From Methylocystis iwaonis (GTDB taxonomy: Bacteria; Pseudomonadota; Alphaproteobacteria; Rhizobiales; Beijerinckiaceae), in NCBI RefSeq assembly GCF_027925385.1, contig NZ_AP027142.1:1408001-1472000 (forward strand): DNA of 64,000 nucleotides. The letters run 5' to 3'. Shown here in pieces: positions 1 to 8,202 of the stretch. A program made the translations under genes and the position numbers. How positions within the stretch are numbered: position 1 is the first letter of the stretch; each line of letters opens with the position of its first letter. A model generated the notes under the pieces. That model saw nothing but the letters and a program-made list of their open reading frames with translations, did not search any database and had not been told where the DNA came from.

Positions 1-398
1 CATGCTGCGGCGGCACCTACTCTCTCGATGTCTGCGACGAGGGCGTATTCGATGAGCATCCGATCGAGGATCACCGTCTCGATCTCGACAGGCAGCTCAG
101 CAAAGCGCCGGGCATAGGCGATGATCCGCGAGGCCTCCGGATGCGTCGCCGGAACGGGGTCAACTCGCACTTTGCCTCCGAAATCGGGAATCCTGCCAGC
201 TCGGCGAAGATCGAAGACCTTGAGCACGACTTCTCGGCTTTTTCGGCTTGTCACGATCCGAATGACCCAATCGACATCGTCCTCATCGGAAACGACCTTG
301 ATCAGGTAGACGCCCTCAACTCCGATGCCTTCCGCCCTAAGCGCTTCCGCGATCCTGCGGAGCCCCTCGGCGCCCCCTATGGTTGTGACCGGATCCAT
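1..398 (-). CDS. hypothetical protein, partial (runs off left edge)
   Basis: Minus-strand reading frame that opens with ATG at 398 (MDPVTTIGGAEGLRRI) and stays open for about 132 codons to the window edge, so the C-terminus is missing. It overlaps the last 22 bases of the upstream HEPN-like gene, which suggests a coupled two-gene unit. The visible part has an alternating strand/helix composition with an acidic DEDDVDWVIRI segment and an IPDFGG turn. I do not recognise the family. HEPN genes are often paired with nucleotidyltransferase partners, but I see no GSxAxG-type nucleotidyltransferase motif here, so no function is assigned. Confidence 0.6.
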   Translation of the reverse strand, partial: MDPVTTIGGAEGLRRIAEALRAEGIGVEGVYLIKVVSDEDDVDWVIRIVTSRKSREVVLKVFDLRRAGRIPDFGGKVRVDPVPATHPEASRIIAYARRFAELPVEIETVILDRMLIEYALVADIERVGAAAA

Positions 399-790
399 GC
401 GAAAATCCCTTCTGTCGGGTCGCTTATGGCCTCGAGTAGCGCTCGAGCCTCTGTCTCTTCAATTCTCCTATAACGCGCCGACTCATTCCAGCCCATTACA
501 GTGTTCCAGTTGGCCACGAACTGAGAAGAACGCCTGGACCGCTCCTGCAAAGCTGGCTTGAGCTGCGCCAAGCTCAAAAGGTCCTCGAGGTCGTGGGTGT
601 AGATATTCTTTACCAAGTTCTTGTCCGGGATTTCGTTCGCCCTGAACTGACCGGCGATAACGGCTTTAAGCGCGAGCTCGATTGCATATCCGGAAAGGTA
701 GAAAGCGCCGGACCACCTCTGAACGCCCAATAGCGCCAGCGCTTCTCGCAACCGTTCCTCGGCGAGCGCTTCCAGCTCCTCGAGCCGCAT
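377..790 (-). CDS. HEPN-domain-like protein
   Basis: A 137-residue helical protein starting MRLEELEALAEERLREA. The GAFYLSGYAIELALKAVIA segment followed by a YTHDLEDLL segment is typical of HEPN-type four-helix proteins. ATG at 790 is chosen over an upstream ATG at 913 because a GAGGTG ribosome site lies 4 bases before it, and because the longer frame would run through the 3' end of thyA. It lies 31 bases downstream of thyA on the same strand and overlaps the next gene. HEPN proteins are commonly toxin, RNase or nucleotide-signalling components. The exact role here is an inference. Confidence 0.6.
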   Translation of the reverse strand: MRLEELEALAEERLREALALLGVQRWSGAFYLSGYAIELALKAVIAGQFRANEIPDKNLVKNIYTHDLEDLLSLAQLKPALQERSRRSSQFVANWNTVMGWNESARYRRIEETEARALLEAISDPTEGIFAWIRSQP

Positions 791-821
791 GTTCACCTCA
801 AATAGCCAGAGTGAAAAACAA

Positions 822-1628
822 TCAAACCGCAATGGGCGCGGCGATGGCCGGCCAGGGGTCGTAGCCTTCGACCGCAATGTCTTCATAGCGGAAATCGAGC
901 AGCGAGGCTGCATCGGGGTTCAGCGCGAGGCGAGGCAGGGGCCGGGGCGCGCGCGAGAGCTGGAGGCGGGCCTGCTCGATGTGGTTCAGATAGAGATGCG
1001 CGTCGCCGAGACTGTGGATGAAATCGCCGGCGACGCAGCCGGTGGCCTGCGCCACCATGTGAGTCAGCAGAGCATAGCTCGCAATATTGAAGGGCACGCC
1101 GAGGAACACGTCCCCCGAGCGCTGATAGAGCTGGCAGGACAGGCGCTTTCGTCCGTCCACCTCCGCCACATGGAATTGGAAAAGGCAGTGGCAGGGCGCG
1201 AGCGCCATTTTGTCGATCTCGGCTGGGTTCCAGGCCGTGACGACGAGGCGGCGCGAGAAGGGGTTTCGCTTTATTTCCTCGATCAGCCAGCCGATCTGGT
1301 CGATCGTTTCCCCGCCGGGCGCGGGCCAGGCGCGCCACTGCGCGCCATAGACGGGCCCGAGATCGCCCTTCTCATCGGCCCATTCGTCCCAGATGGTGAC
1401 GCCGTTTTCCTTGAGATAGCGGATATTGGTCTCGCCCGCGAGGAACCAGAGCAGCTCGTGGATCACGGATTTCAGATGCACCCGCTTGGTGGTGACGAGC
1501 GGGAAGCCCTCCGAGAGATCGAAGCGCATCTGATGGCCGAAGATGGAGAGCGTGCCCGTCCCCGTGCGGTCCTCCTTGCGGACGCCCTCGCGCAGGATTT
1601 TGTCGAGAAGGTCGAGATATTGGCGCAT
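822..1628 (-). CDS. thyA: thymidylate synthase
   Basis: Converts dUMP and methylenetetrahydrofolate to dTMP and dihydrofolate in the cytoplasm. The 268-residue product matches the usual length of bacterial ThyA (about 264). The nucleophile is Cys146 in the [10 protein letters not shown] motif. Other conserved blocks are RTGTGT near residue 21, [11 protein letters not shown] near 58, the [17 protein letters not shown] dUMP site, and HLYLNH near the C-terminus. It is followed on the same strand by the HEPN-like gene with a 31-base gap. Upstream lies a large palindromic repeat. Confidence 0.98.
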   Translation of the reverse strand: MRQYLDLLDKILREGVRKEDRTGTGTLSIFGHQMRFDLSEGFPLVTTKRVHLKSVIHELLWFLAGETNIRYLKENGVTIWDEWADEKGDLGPVYGAQWRAWPAPGGETIDQIGWLIEEIKRNPFSRRLVVTAWNPAEIDKMALAPCHCLFQFHVAEVDGRKRLSCQLYQRSGDVFLGVPFNIASYALLTHMVAQATGCVAGDFIHSLGDAHLYLNHIEQARLQLSRAPRPLPRLALNPDAASLLDFRYEDIAVEGYDPWPAIAAPIAV

Positions 1629-1676
1629 GGGGCTCTCGGGGCGGGAGTCATGGAGTTGCGGGCGATTTGCGCCGCG

Positions 1677-1844
1677 CCCTCATCCGACCCTCGCTTACGC
1701 GAGGGCCACCTTCTCCCGCAAGTGCGATCGCGCGCGGGAGAAGGAAAGAGCCCCTTGGTTGCCGATTAATCCAGAAATTCGCCGCAGCGACTCCTTCTCC
1801 CGCTTGCGGGAGAAGGTGGCCGTCGAAGGCGGTCGGATGAGGGC
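1677..1844. repeat. large interspersed palindromic repeat
   Basis: Two arms of about 40 bases face each other. The left arm starts GCCCTCATCCGACC at 1677 and the right arm ends GGTCGGATGAGGGC at 1844. Inner matching segments read CACCTTCTCCCGC and GCGGGAGAAGGTG. This architecture is typical of interspersed palindromes in alphaproteobacterial intergenic regions. It sits between the divergent thyA and Tim44-domain genes. Confidence 0.8.
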
Positions 1845-1947
1845 GGTCCCCCGATTCCCTCGCCCCTGCCTTTGCAGCCCCGTCATCCTCTCCCTATATT
1901 CTCTCCCCGAGGGGAGCGACGCTCTCCGCGAAAGAGGGAAAACTCAT

Positions 1948-2949
1948 ATGCTGCGGTTTCTTGCGCAAAAGCGCGGATCGCTGATTTCATTGGCTCTCGC
2001 GGCGCTGTTGGCGCTCGCGCCGGCGATCGCCGAGGCGCGCATGGGCGGCGGCGGGAGCTTCGGCTCGCGCGGCTCCAGGACCTGGTCGGCGCCGCCGTCG
2101 ACCCGCACGGCGCCCGGAACGGCCTCGCCATTCGAGCGCAGCGAGACGGCGCGTCCAAGCTTTAATCCGAGCCAGCCGGGCTTCAATCGGCCTGCCTTCG
2201 GCGGCTCTTCCTTTGGCCGCGGCCTGCTCGGCGGTCTCGCCGGCGGCCTGCTCGGCGCGGGGCTTTTCGGGCTGCTGACCGGCAACGGCTTCTTCGGCGG
2301 CATTGGCGGCTTCATGTCGATCATCGGCTTCCTGCTGCAGATCGCGCTGGTCGTTTTCCTGGCCCGCATGGCCTTCGTCTGGTGGCAGCGTCGCAATGCG
2401 CCGGCCGGCGTCGGCCCTCAGGGCTCGACCTTCGGCTTCACGGGCGGCGCGCCCTTCGGCGGGCGTCCGACAGGCGGCTTCGGGGCCGGGCCCATGGGCT
2501 TCGGCGGCGAGGCGCCGCAGCGTCCGCGCGCGACGCCGATCCAGATCGCAGCCGGGGACTTCAACGCCTTCGAGCGCCTGCTCGGCCAGTCGCAGGCCGC
2601 CTATAGCCGCGAGGACGTCAGCGCGCTGGGTCAGGTGGCCACGCCGGAAATGGTCCGCCATTTCGACGAGGAGCTGGAGACGAACCGCCGCAAGGGCGTC
2701 GTCAACCGCGTGACCGACGTCAAGCTTCTGCAGGGCGACCTTTCGGAAGCCTGGCGCGAGGGCTCGGACGAATATGCGAGCGTCGCCATGCGCTTCTCGC
2801 TGAACGACGTCCTGGAGGACCGCGCCACCGGCAAGCCGGCGCCCGGCTCCGCTGGGGCAAGCGAGGCGACCGAGGTCTGGACGTTCCGCCGCCCGGCGGG
2901 AGCTGGCCCCGACGCCTGGAAGCTTTCGGCGATTCAGCAGGCGGCGTAA
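1948..2949 (+). CDS. Tim44-like domain membrane protein
   Basis: A 333-residue protein. It has an N-terminal signal peptide or anchor (MLRFLAQKRGSLISLALAAL ending near APAIAEA), a Gly/Pro/Phe-rich low-complexity region, a Gly-rich transmembrane segment around residues 95-130 (GGFMSIIGFLLQIALVVFLA), and a C-terminal Tim44-like domain (residues about 195-333: FERLLGQSQAAYSREDVSAL and EVWTFRRP). The family fold is related to mitochondrial Tim44, and bacterial members are associated with the inner membrane; their role is poorly defined. ATG at 1948 is preferred because of the AAAGAGGG site upstream and the clean signal peptide. It is followed by a strong terminator. Confidence 0.85.
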   Translation: MLRFLAQKRGSLISLALAALLALAPAIAEARMGGGGSFGSRGSRTWSAPPSTRTAPGTASPFERSETARPSFNPSQPGFNRPAFGGSSFGRGLLGGLAGGLLGAGLFGLLTGNGFFGGIGGFMSIIGFLLQIALVVFLARMAFVWWQRRNAPAGVGPQGSTFGFTGGAPFGGRPTGGFGAGPMGFGGEAPQRPRATPIQIAAGDFNAFERLLGQSQAAYSREDVSALGQVATPEMVRHFDEELETNRRKGVVNRVTDVKLLQGDLSEAWREGSDEYASVAMRFSLNDVLEDRATGKPAPGSAGASEATEVWTFRRPAGAGPDAWKLSAIQQAA

Positions 2950-2968
2950 CGCGAAGCCTGCTATTGAG

Positions 2969-3003
2969 AGGCGCTCCCTCCGTGAGGAGGGGGCGCCTTT
3001 TTT
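2969..3003 (+). terminator. rho-independent terminator after the Tim44-domain gene
   Basis: GC-rich hairpin with arms AGGCGCTCCCTCC and GGAGGGGGCGCCT, followed by a run of T. It lies 20 bases after the stop codon of the Tim44-domain gene. Confidence 0.85.
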
Positions 3004-3053
3004 GCGATCTGAGATCGGGCGAGTAGCAGTTCGGCGGCGTGAGCCACTGATAT

Positions 3054-3180
3054 ACCTCCCCTTTACGGGGAGGTCGGCGGTCGAAGACCGACGGGTGGGG
3101 CTCTCGCCGCTATGACTCGGGTTGGGACGGACCCCACCCGTCGCGCCGCGCGCGCCACCCTCCCCGTAAAGGGGAGGGAT
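3054..3180. repeat. interspersed palindromic repeat upstream of hrpB
   Basis: Inverted repeat with outer arms CCTCCCCTTTACGGGGAGG and CCTCCCCGTAAAGGGGAGG-like at 3055-3073 and 3160-3178, and inner arms CGACGGGTGGGG and CCCCACCCGTCG. It occupies nearly all the DNA between the Tim44 gene terminator and hrpB, so the hrpB promoter must lie in or upstream of it. Confidence 0.8.
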
Positions 3181-3225
3181 GGGCTCGCGCCCGGCGTCCG
3201 CCCGGCTGCTTCGGTTTGAGCAAAG

Positions 3226-5790
3226 TTGACACGCCCACAGGACGCCCTCCCCATCGACGCCGTGCTGCCCGACATCCAGGCGGCGCTCTCGGCTTCTCCC
3301 AATCTCGTGATCGTCGCGCCGCCCGGCGCCGGCAAGACGACGCGCGTACCGCTCGCGCTGCTGGATGCACCGTGGGCGAGGGGCGGCAAGCTCATCCTGC
3401 TGGAGCCGCGCCGCCTTGCCGCCCGCGCCGCCGCGAGCCGCATGGCGACAACGCTTGGCGAGCAGATCGGCGAGACGGTGGGTCTGCGCATGCGGCTCGA
3501 GTCCAGGGTCTCGGCCAGGACCCGCATCGAGGTCGTCACCGAGGGCGTCTTCGCGCGCATGATCCTCGACGATCCGGCGCTCGATGGCGTCGCGGGCGTG
3601 CTCTTCGACGAATATCACGAGCGTTCGCTCGACGCGGACCTCGGCCTCGCTCTGGCGCTCGACGCCCAATCGGGGCTGCGCGACGATCTGCGCCTTATCG
3701 CCATGTCGGCGACGCTCGACGGCGCGCGCGTCTCGGCTTTGATGGGCGACGCGCGGACGGTCGTCTCCGAGGGCCGCGCCTTCGATGTCGAAACCCGCTA
3801 TCTCGGCCGCGACCCCAATGAGCGCATAGAGGACGCCGTCGCCCGCGCCGTGCTGCGCGCCCTGCGCGAGGAGAAAGGCTCGGTGCTGGCCTTTCTGCCG
3901 GGGCAGGGCGAAATCCTGCGGACCGCCTCCCGCCTTGCAGAGGCGCGATTGGAGGGCGTCGATATTGCGCCGCTCTATGGCGCGCTCGATCGCGGCGAGC
4001 AGGACCGCGCTATTTCGCCCGCGCCACAGGGGCGCCGCAAGGTGGTGCTCGCGACCTCCATCGCCGAGACGTCGCTGACCATCGAAGGCGTGCGCGTCGT
4101 GGTCGATAGCGGCCTGTCGCGCGTGCAGCTTTACGAGCCGGATCTGGGCCTCTCGCGCCTCGAGACGGTGCGCGCCGCGCGGGCGAGCGTCGACCAGCGG
4201 CGCGGCCGCGCCGGGCGCACGGAGCCCGGCGTCTGTTACCGCCTTTGGGACGAGCCGCAGACGGCGTCGCTCCCCGCTTTCGCGGCGCCGGAGATATTGG
4301 CGGCGGACTTGTCGAGCCTTGCGCTCGATCTTGCCGCCTGGGGCGTAACCGATCCTGGCCAGCTCGCCTGGCTCGACCCGCCGCCGGCGCCGGCCTGGAA
4401 GGAGGCCGTGGCGCTGGACCAGGAACTCGGGGCGCTGGGCGCCGATGGGCGGCTCACGGAAGAAGGCAGAGCGTTGCGCGCGCTTCCGCTGCCGCCGCGT
4501 CTCGCCCGCATGGTGCTGGAGGCCGCGCGCTGCGGGGAAGCGGAGCGGGCGGCGGAGCTTGCCATGCTGCTTTCCGAGCGCGGACTTGGGGGGAATGACG
4601 CGGATCTGTCGCATCGGCTGGACCGGCTGCAGTCGGATGGGTCGAAGCGGGCGAAGGATGCGAGGAGGCTGGCGGGGAATTGGGCGAGGATGGCGATGGC
4701 GGCGTTGCCCCCTCCCTGTCCCTCCCCCGCTAAAGCGGGAGAGGGGACGCTCGCGATCAGCATTGCCGATGAAGGCCACGCTCTGCCCCCTCTCCCGCGC
4801 AGCGGGGGAGGGCTGGGGAGGGGGCTCTCCGACGGCGCCCTCATCGCGCTCGCTTATCCCGACCGCATCGCCAAATCGCGCGGGGCCAATGGCGACTTCC
4901 TCATGGCCAATGGCCGCGCCGCGAGCCTTCCTGTGGAAGACCCGCTGTCGCGCGCCCCCTTTCTCGCCGTCGCGGAGCTGACGGGCCGCGCGGCGCAGGC
5001 GCGCATTCTAGCGGCCTGCGCCCTCGCCGCCGAGGAAGTGGAGAGAATCGCCGGCGCGCGGATCGAGGCGCGCGATGAGACTGTTTTCGACCCCGCGACC
5101 GTCAGCCTGCGGCGCCGGCGCTTTCGGCGCCTCGGCGCGATCCGCCTGAGCGAGCAAAACCTCTCCGTCGAGGCCGACGCGGAGAGCGCGCAGGCGCTGG
5201 CGCGGGGGATCGCCGCGCTCGGCGTCGCGCGCCTGCCCTGGACCAAGGGCCAGGCGCAGCTTCGCGACCGCGCGGCTTTCCTGCGCCGGGCGGAGGGCGA
5301 TGAATGGCCCGATCTCTCCGACGCGGCGCTGGCCGAAAGCGTCGAGGAGTGGCTCGCGCCTTATATTGTCGGCCGCGCCAGGCTGGGCGACATCGCCCCG
5401 GGCGATCTCGACGCGGCGCTCGCCCATCTCTTGCCCTACGACCTCATGCGCCGCCTCGACGCCGAGGCGCCCACGCATTTCGAAACGCCGGCCGGCTCCC
5501 GCCATGCGCTCGATTACGCCGCGCCCAACGGGCCGCTGCTCTCCGTGCGGGTGCAGGAGCTTTACGGCCTTTCGCAGCATCCGGCGCTGGCGCGCGGCAA
5601 GGTTCCGCTGACGTTGGAGCTGCTCTCGCCGGCGCATCGGCCGATCCAGACCACCCGCGACCTGCCGAGCTTTTGGTCAGGCTCCTGGAACGACGTCAAA
5701 AAAGAGATGAAGGGTCGCTATCCACGCCACCTCTGGCCGGACGAGCCGGCCAAAGCCTTGCCAACCACGCGAGCGAAGCCGCGAGGGTGA
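3226..5790 (+). CDS. hrpB: ATP-dependent helicase HrpB
   Basis: DEAH/RHA-family superfamily 2 helicase of 854 residues. Walker A is PPGAGKTT (residues 32-39), the DExH box is DEYH (128-131), motif III is MSATLDG, and motif VI is DQRRGRAGR. The C-terminal HrpB-specific domain ends with the RPIQTTRDLPSFW and YPRHLWPDEP segments. The start is a TTG at 3226, as no ATG gives an N-terminus of family length. Residues about 494-533 (bases 4707-4825) are encoded by an inserted GC-rich palindrome that keeps the frame open. The family is usually slightly shorter, consistent with an in-frame insertion. The cellular role in alphaproteobacteria is probably RNA-related but not defined here. Confidence 0.93.
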   Translation: MTRPQDALPIDAVLPDIQAALSASPNLVIVAPPGAGKTTRVPLALLDAPWARGGKLILLEPRRLAARAAASRMATTLGEQIGETVGLRMRLESRVSARTRIEVVTEGVFARMILDDPALDGVAGVLFDEYHERSLDADLGLALALDAQSGLRDDLRLIAMSATLDGARVSALMGDARTVVSEGRAFDVETRYLGRDPNERIEDAVARAVLRALREEKGSVLAFLPGQGEILRTASRLAEARLEGVDIAPLYGALDRGEQDRAISPAPQGRRKVVLATSIAETSLTIEGVRVVVDSGLSRVQLYEPDLGLSRLETVRAARASVDQRRGRAGRTEPGVCYRLWDEPQTASLPAFAAPEILAADLSSLALDLAAWGVTDPGQLAWLDPPPAPAWKEAVALDQELGALGADGRLTEEGRALRALPLPPRLARMVLEAARCGEAERAAELAMLLSERGLGGNDADLSHRLDRLQSDGSKRAKDARRLAGNWARMAMAALPPPCPSPAKAGEGTLAISIADEGHALPPLPRSGGGLGRGLSDGALIALAYPDRIAKSRGANGDFLMANGRAASLPVEDPLSRAPFLAVAELTGRAAQARILAACALAAEEVERIAGARIEARDETVFDPATVSLRRRRFRRLGAIRLSEQNLSVEADAESAQALARGIAALGVARLPWTKGQAQLRDRAAFLRRAEGDEWPDLSDAALAESVEEWLAPYIVGRARLGDIAPGDLDAALAHLLPYDLMRRLDAEAPTHFETPAGSRHALDYAAPNGPLLSVRVQELYGLSQHPALARGKVPLTLELLSPAHRPIQTTRDLPSFWSGSWNDVKKEMKGRYPRHLWPDEPAKALPTTRAKPRG
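4707..4825. repeat. palindromic repeat inserted in frame within hrpB
   Basis: Outer arms GCCCCCTCCCTGTCCCTCCC and its near-complement ending GGCTGGGGAGGGGGC at 4825, with inner CCCCCGCTAAAGCGGGAGAGG. It has the same style as the intergenic palindromes at 1677 and 3054 but lies inside the hrpB reading frame. It encodes a Pro/Gly-rich segment between two conserved helicase regions. Confidence 0.8.
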
Positions 5791-5860
5791 GTTAGCTGGT
5801 TTTCCGAGTGTGCCTTAAGATCCCCGCAAACTTTTCTCGCGAGGATCGCGCCGGGGCCGC

Positions 5861-6418
5861 ATGCCAGGAAGCGTCATGCTCGGAAAGCAAATCTCATTTG
5901 CAGTGATCGCCGTGGTCGTCAGCGTGATCGCCGCGAAAGAGCTCATGCGCCTTGCGCCGCGTCCCGACGCTGCGCCACAGACCGCGCAGATCCGGCCCGC
6001 CGCGCAGCCTGTTGCGCCTGTGCGCGCGGCGCTCCCTGCGCGCATGGGGGAGACGCGTATTTCCGCCGATCAGAGGGGACAATTCTCGACCGACGCTGAA
6101 ATCAACGGCGCCCGCATCTCGGGCATGCTGGTCGATACGGGCGCGACGCTTGTGGCGCTTTCTTATGAGGACGCCTCGGCTGCCGGTCTCTTTCCGGCGC
6201 CGGCGGACTATAAGTATCAGGTCAACACCGCCAATGGCGTCGCCCATGTCGCGCGCGCGACGCTCAACGACGTGCGGATCGGCAATATTGTCGTTCACAA
6301 TGTCGAGGCGGTGGTCGGCGAGCGCGGCGCGCTGTCGGGGAGCCTCTTGGGCATGGCTTTCCTCTCGAAGCTGTCGCGCTTCTCGGTGGAATCGGGAGCC
6401 CTCGTGCTGAAACAATAG
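5861..6418 (+). CDS. retropepsin-like aspartic protease, TIGR02281-type
   Basis: A 185-residue membrane-anchored protein. It has one N-terminal transmembrane helix (ISFAVIAVVVSVIAAKEL, residues 11-28), a Pro/Ala-rich linker, then a single retropepsin fold with the catalytic LVDTGATLVALS motif (Asp92) and the C-terminal LLGMAFLSKL strand. The family forms dimers to build one active site. ATG at 5861 is used; an internal ATG at 5876 (MLGKQ) is an alternative. The gene stands alone between hrpB and the phosphomutase gene. Substrate unknown. Confidence 0.85.
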   Translation: MPGSVMLGKQISFAVIAVVVSVIAAKELMRLAPRPDAAPQTAQIRPAAQPVAPVRAALPARMGETRISADQRGQFSTDAEINGARISGMLVDTGATLVALSYEDASAAGLFPAPADYKYQVNTANGVAHVARATLNDVRIGNIVVHNVEAVVGERGALSGSLLGMAFLSKLSRFSVESGALVLKQ

Positions 6419-6511
6419 GATAGCTTGCGTGGTTTAGCGGTCGAGGCAAATTTGGCCGGCGCGGCGGGACGGTGTAAAGGGAGCCCGTCGTTTAGCTCGC
6501 AAGGACCGCCC

Positions 6512-8011
6512 ATGCTGCCCAAGCCCGTTTCAATATTGACTCCCAATACTTTCGAGTATGAACAAAAGCCGCTCGTGAAGCCGACGGGCTTTCGCGAATA
6601 TGACGCGCGTTGGCTCTTTGGGCCGGAACTCAATCTGATGGGCGTGCAGGCGCTCGGCATGGGTCTGGGCACGCTGATCCATGAAATGGGCGTCGCGCCG
6701 GACATTGTCACCGGCCATGATTATCGCGCCTATTCTTCCTCCATCAAGCTCGCTCTGGTCGCCGGCCTCATGGCCTCTGGCGTGCGCGTGCGCGACATCG
6801 GCCTCGCCCTGTCGCCCATGGCCTATTTCGCGCAATTCGAGCTCGACGCCCCCGCCGTCGCCATGGTCACGGCGTCGCATAACGACAATGGCTGGACCGG
6901 CGTGAAGATGGGCGCGCAGCGGCCCGTGACCTTCGGGCCCGACGAAATGAGCCGCCTGAAAGAGATCGTGCTGTCCGGCAAATACCGCCAGGCCGGCGGC
7001 GGCGCGTATCACTTCATCGAGAATTTCGGCGCGCGCTATCTCGACGATCTGACCCGCCGCCCGGCCTTTGGGCGCAAGATGAAGGTCGTCGCGGCTTGCG
7101 GAAACGGCACGGCCGGCGCCTTCGCGCCGCAGATGCTCGAGCGTCTCAGCTGCGAGGTGATCCCGCTCGACGTCGAGCCCGACTATAATTTCCCGCGCTA
7201 CAACCCGAATCCCGAAGATCTGGAGATGCTGCACGCCATCGCGCATAAGGTGCGCGAGACGGGCGCCGACGTCGGGCTTGGCTTCGACGGCGATGGCGAC
7301 CGCTGCGGCGTCGTCGACAACAATGGCGAGGAGATTTTCGCCGACAAGATCGGCGTGATGCTCGCGCGCGATCTCTCCAAGGTCTATCCGGGCGCGAAAT
7401 TCGTCGTGGACGTGAAGTCGACGGGTCTCTTCGCAACCGACCCCGAGCTGGTCTCGCGCGGCGTTCATACGGATTATTGGAAGACCGGCCACTCTTATAT
7501 CAAGCGCCGCGTGAACGACCTCAACGCGCTCGCAGGATTCGAGAAGTCGGGTCACTTCTTCTTCAACGCGCCGATCGGGCGCGGCTATGACGACGGCCTG
7601 CTGACGGCGGTGCATGTTCTGGAAATGCTGGATCGCAATCCCCAGAAGAGCATGGCCGATCTCTACAATGATCTGCCGAAGACATGGGGCTCGCCGACCA
7701 TGTCGCCGCATTGCGACGACGAAAAGAAATATGAGGTCGTGAAGAAGGTGATCGCGCGCATCGAGGGCATGAAAACGCGCGGCGAAACACTCATCGGTCA
7801 GCCGATCCGCGACGTCGTGACGGTCAATGGCGTGCGCGTGACCGTCGCCGACGGCACATGGGGGCTGGTGCGCGCCTCGTCCAACAAGCCCGAGCTGGTC
7901 GTCGTCGTCGAGAGTCCGGTGTCAGAAGCGCGCCTGCGCGAGATGTTCGGCGCAGTGGACGCGATCCTGCGCGAAAATCCTGAAGTCGGCGCCTATAATC
8001 AGACGATCTGA
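6512..8011 (+). CDS. phosphomannomutase/phosphoglucomutase
   Basis: Alpha-D-phosphohexomutase of 499 residues. It interconverts hexose 6- and 1-phosphates to supply sugar nucleotides. The catalytic phosphoserine is Ser122 in TASHNDNGWTG, the Mg-binding loop is DGDGDR (residues 259-264), the sugar-binding loop is EKSGHFFF, and the phosphate-binding C-terminal region is RASSNKPELVVVVES. ATG at 6512 is chosen because AAGGA lies 6 bases upstream. ManB, AlgC and Pgm cannot be told apart by sequence alone, so no symbol is given. Confidence 0.93.
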   Translation: MLPKPVSILTPNTFEYEQKPLVKPTGFREYDARWLFGPELNLMGVQALGMGLGTLIHEMGVAPDIVTGHDYRAYSSSIKLALVAGLMASGVRVRDIGLALSPMAYFAQFELDAPAVAMVTASHNDNGWTGVKMGAQRPVTFGPDEMSRLKEIVLSGKYRQAGGGAYHFIENFGARYLDDLTRRPAFGRKMKVVAACGNGTAGAFAPQMLERLSCEVIPLDVEPDYNFPRYNPNPEDLEMLHAIAHKVRETGADVGLGFDGDGDRCGVVDNNGEEIFADKIGVMLARDLSKVYPGAKFVVDVKSTGLFATDPELVSRGVHTDYWKTGHSYIKRRVNDLNALAGFEKSGHFFFNAPIGRGYDDGLLTAVHVLEMLDRNPQKSMADLYNDLPKTWGSPTMSPHCDDEKKYEVVKKVIARIEGMKTRGETLIGQPIRDVVTVNGVRVTVADGTWGLVRASSNKPELVVVVESPVSEARLREMFGAVDAILRENPEVGAYNQTI

Positions 8012-8027
8012 TGAACGCATAGGAAAT

Positions 8028-8123
8028 CACCGCCGTCCTTGCGAGGAGGCGGAGCCGACGAAGCAATCCAGCGCCGCATCGCCGCCCTGGATTGCTTCGC
8101 TTTGCTCGCAATGACGGCGGTGA
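8028..8123. repeat. interspersed palindrome, TCACCGCCGT...ACGGCGGTGA type
   Basis: Terminal arms TCACCGCCGT and ACGGCGGTGA enclose internal arms GAAGCAATCCAG and CTGGATTGCTTC. A second copy lies at 63768-63855. The sequence between this repeat and the TonB receptor gene (8136-8190) holds part of another repeat, with GGGCTTTCAGCCCGCCGGG and GGAATGACA. Confidence 0.85.
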
Positions 8124-8202
8124 ATAAAATCAGCGCTTTTGTGGCTCTGCATTCAGGGTCGGGCTTTCAGCCCGCCGGGAATGACACGCGCCGCGAGGAT
8201 GA

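Noticed and set aside
1987..4779. 930-codon open frame on the minus strand opposite the Tim44 gene and hrpB
   Set aside because: A shadow frame of GC-rich genes. It is Arg/Ala-rich, has no domain pattern, and crosses a terminator and a palindromic repeat.
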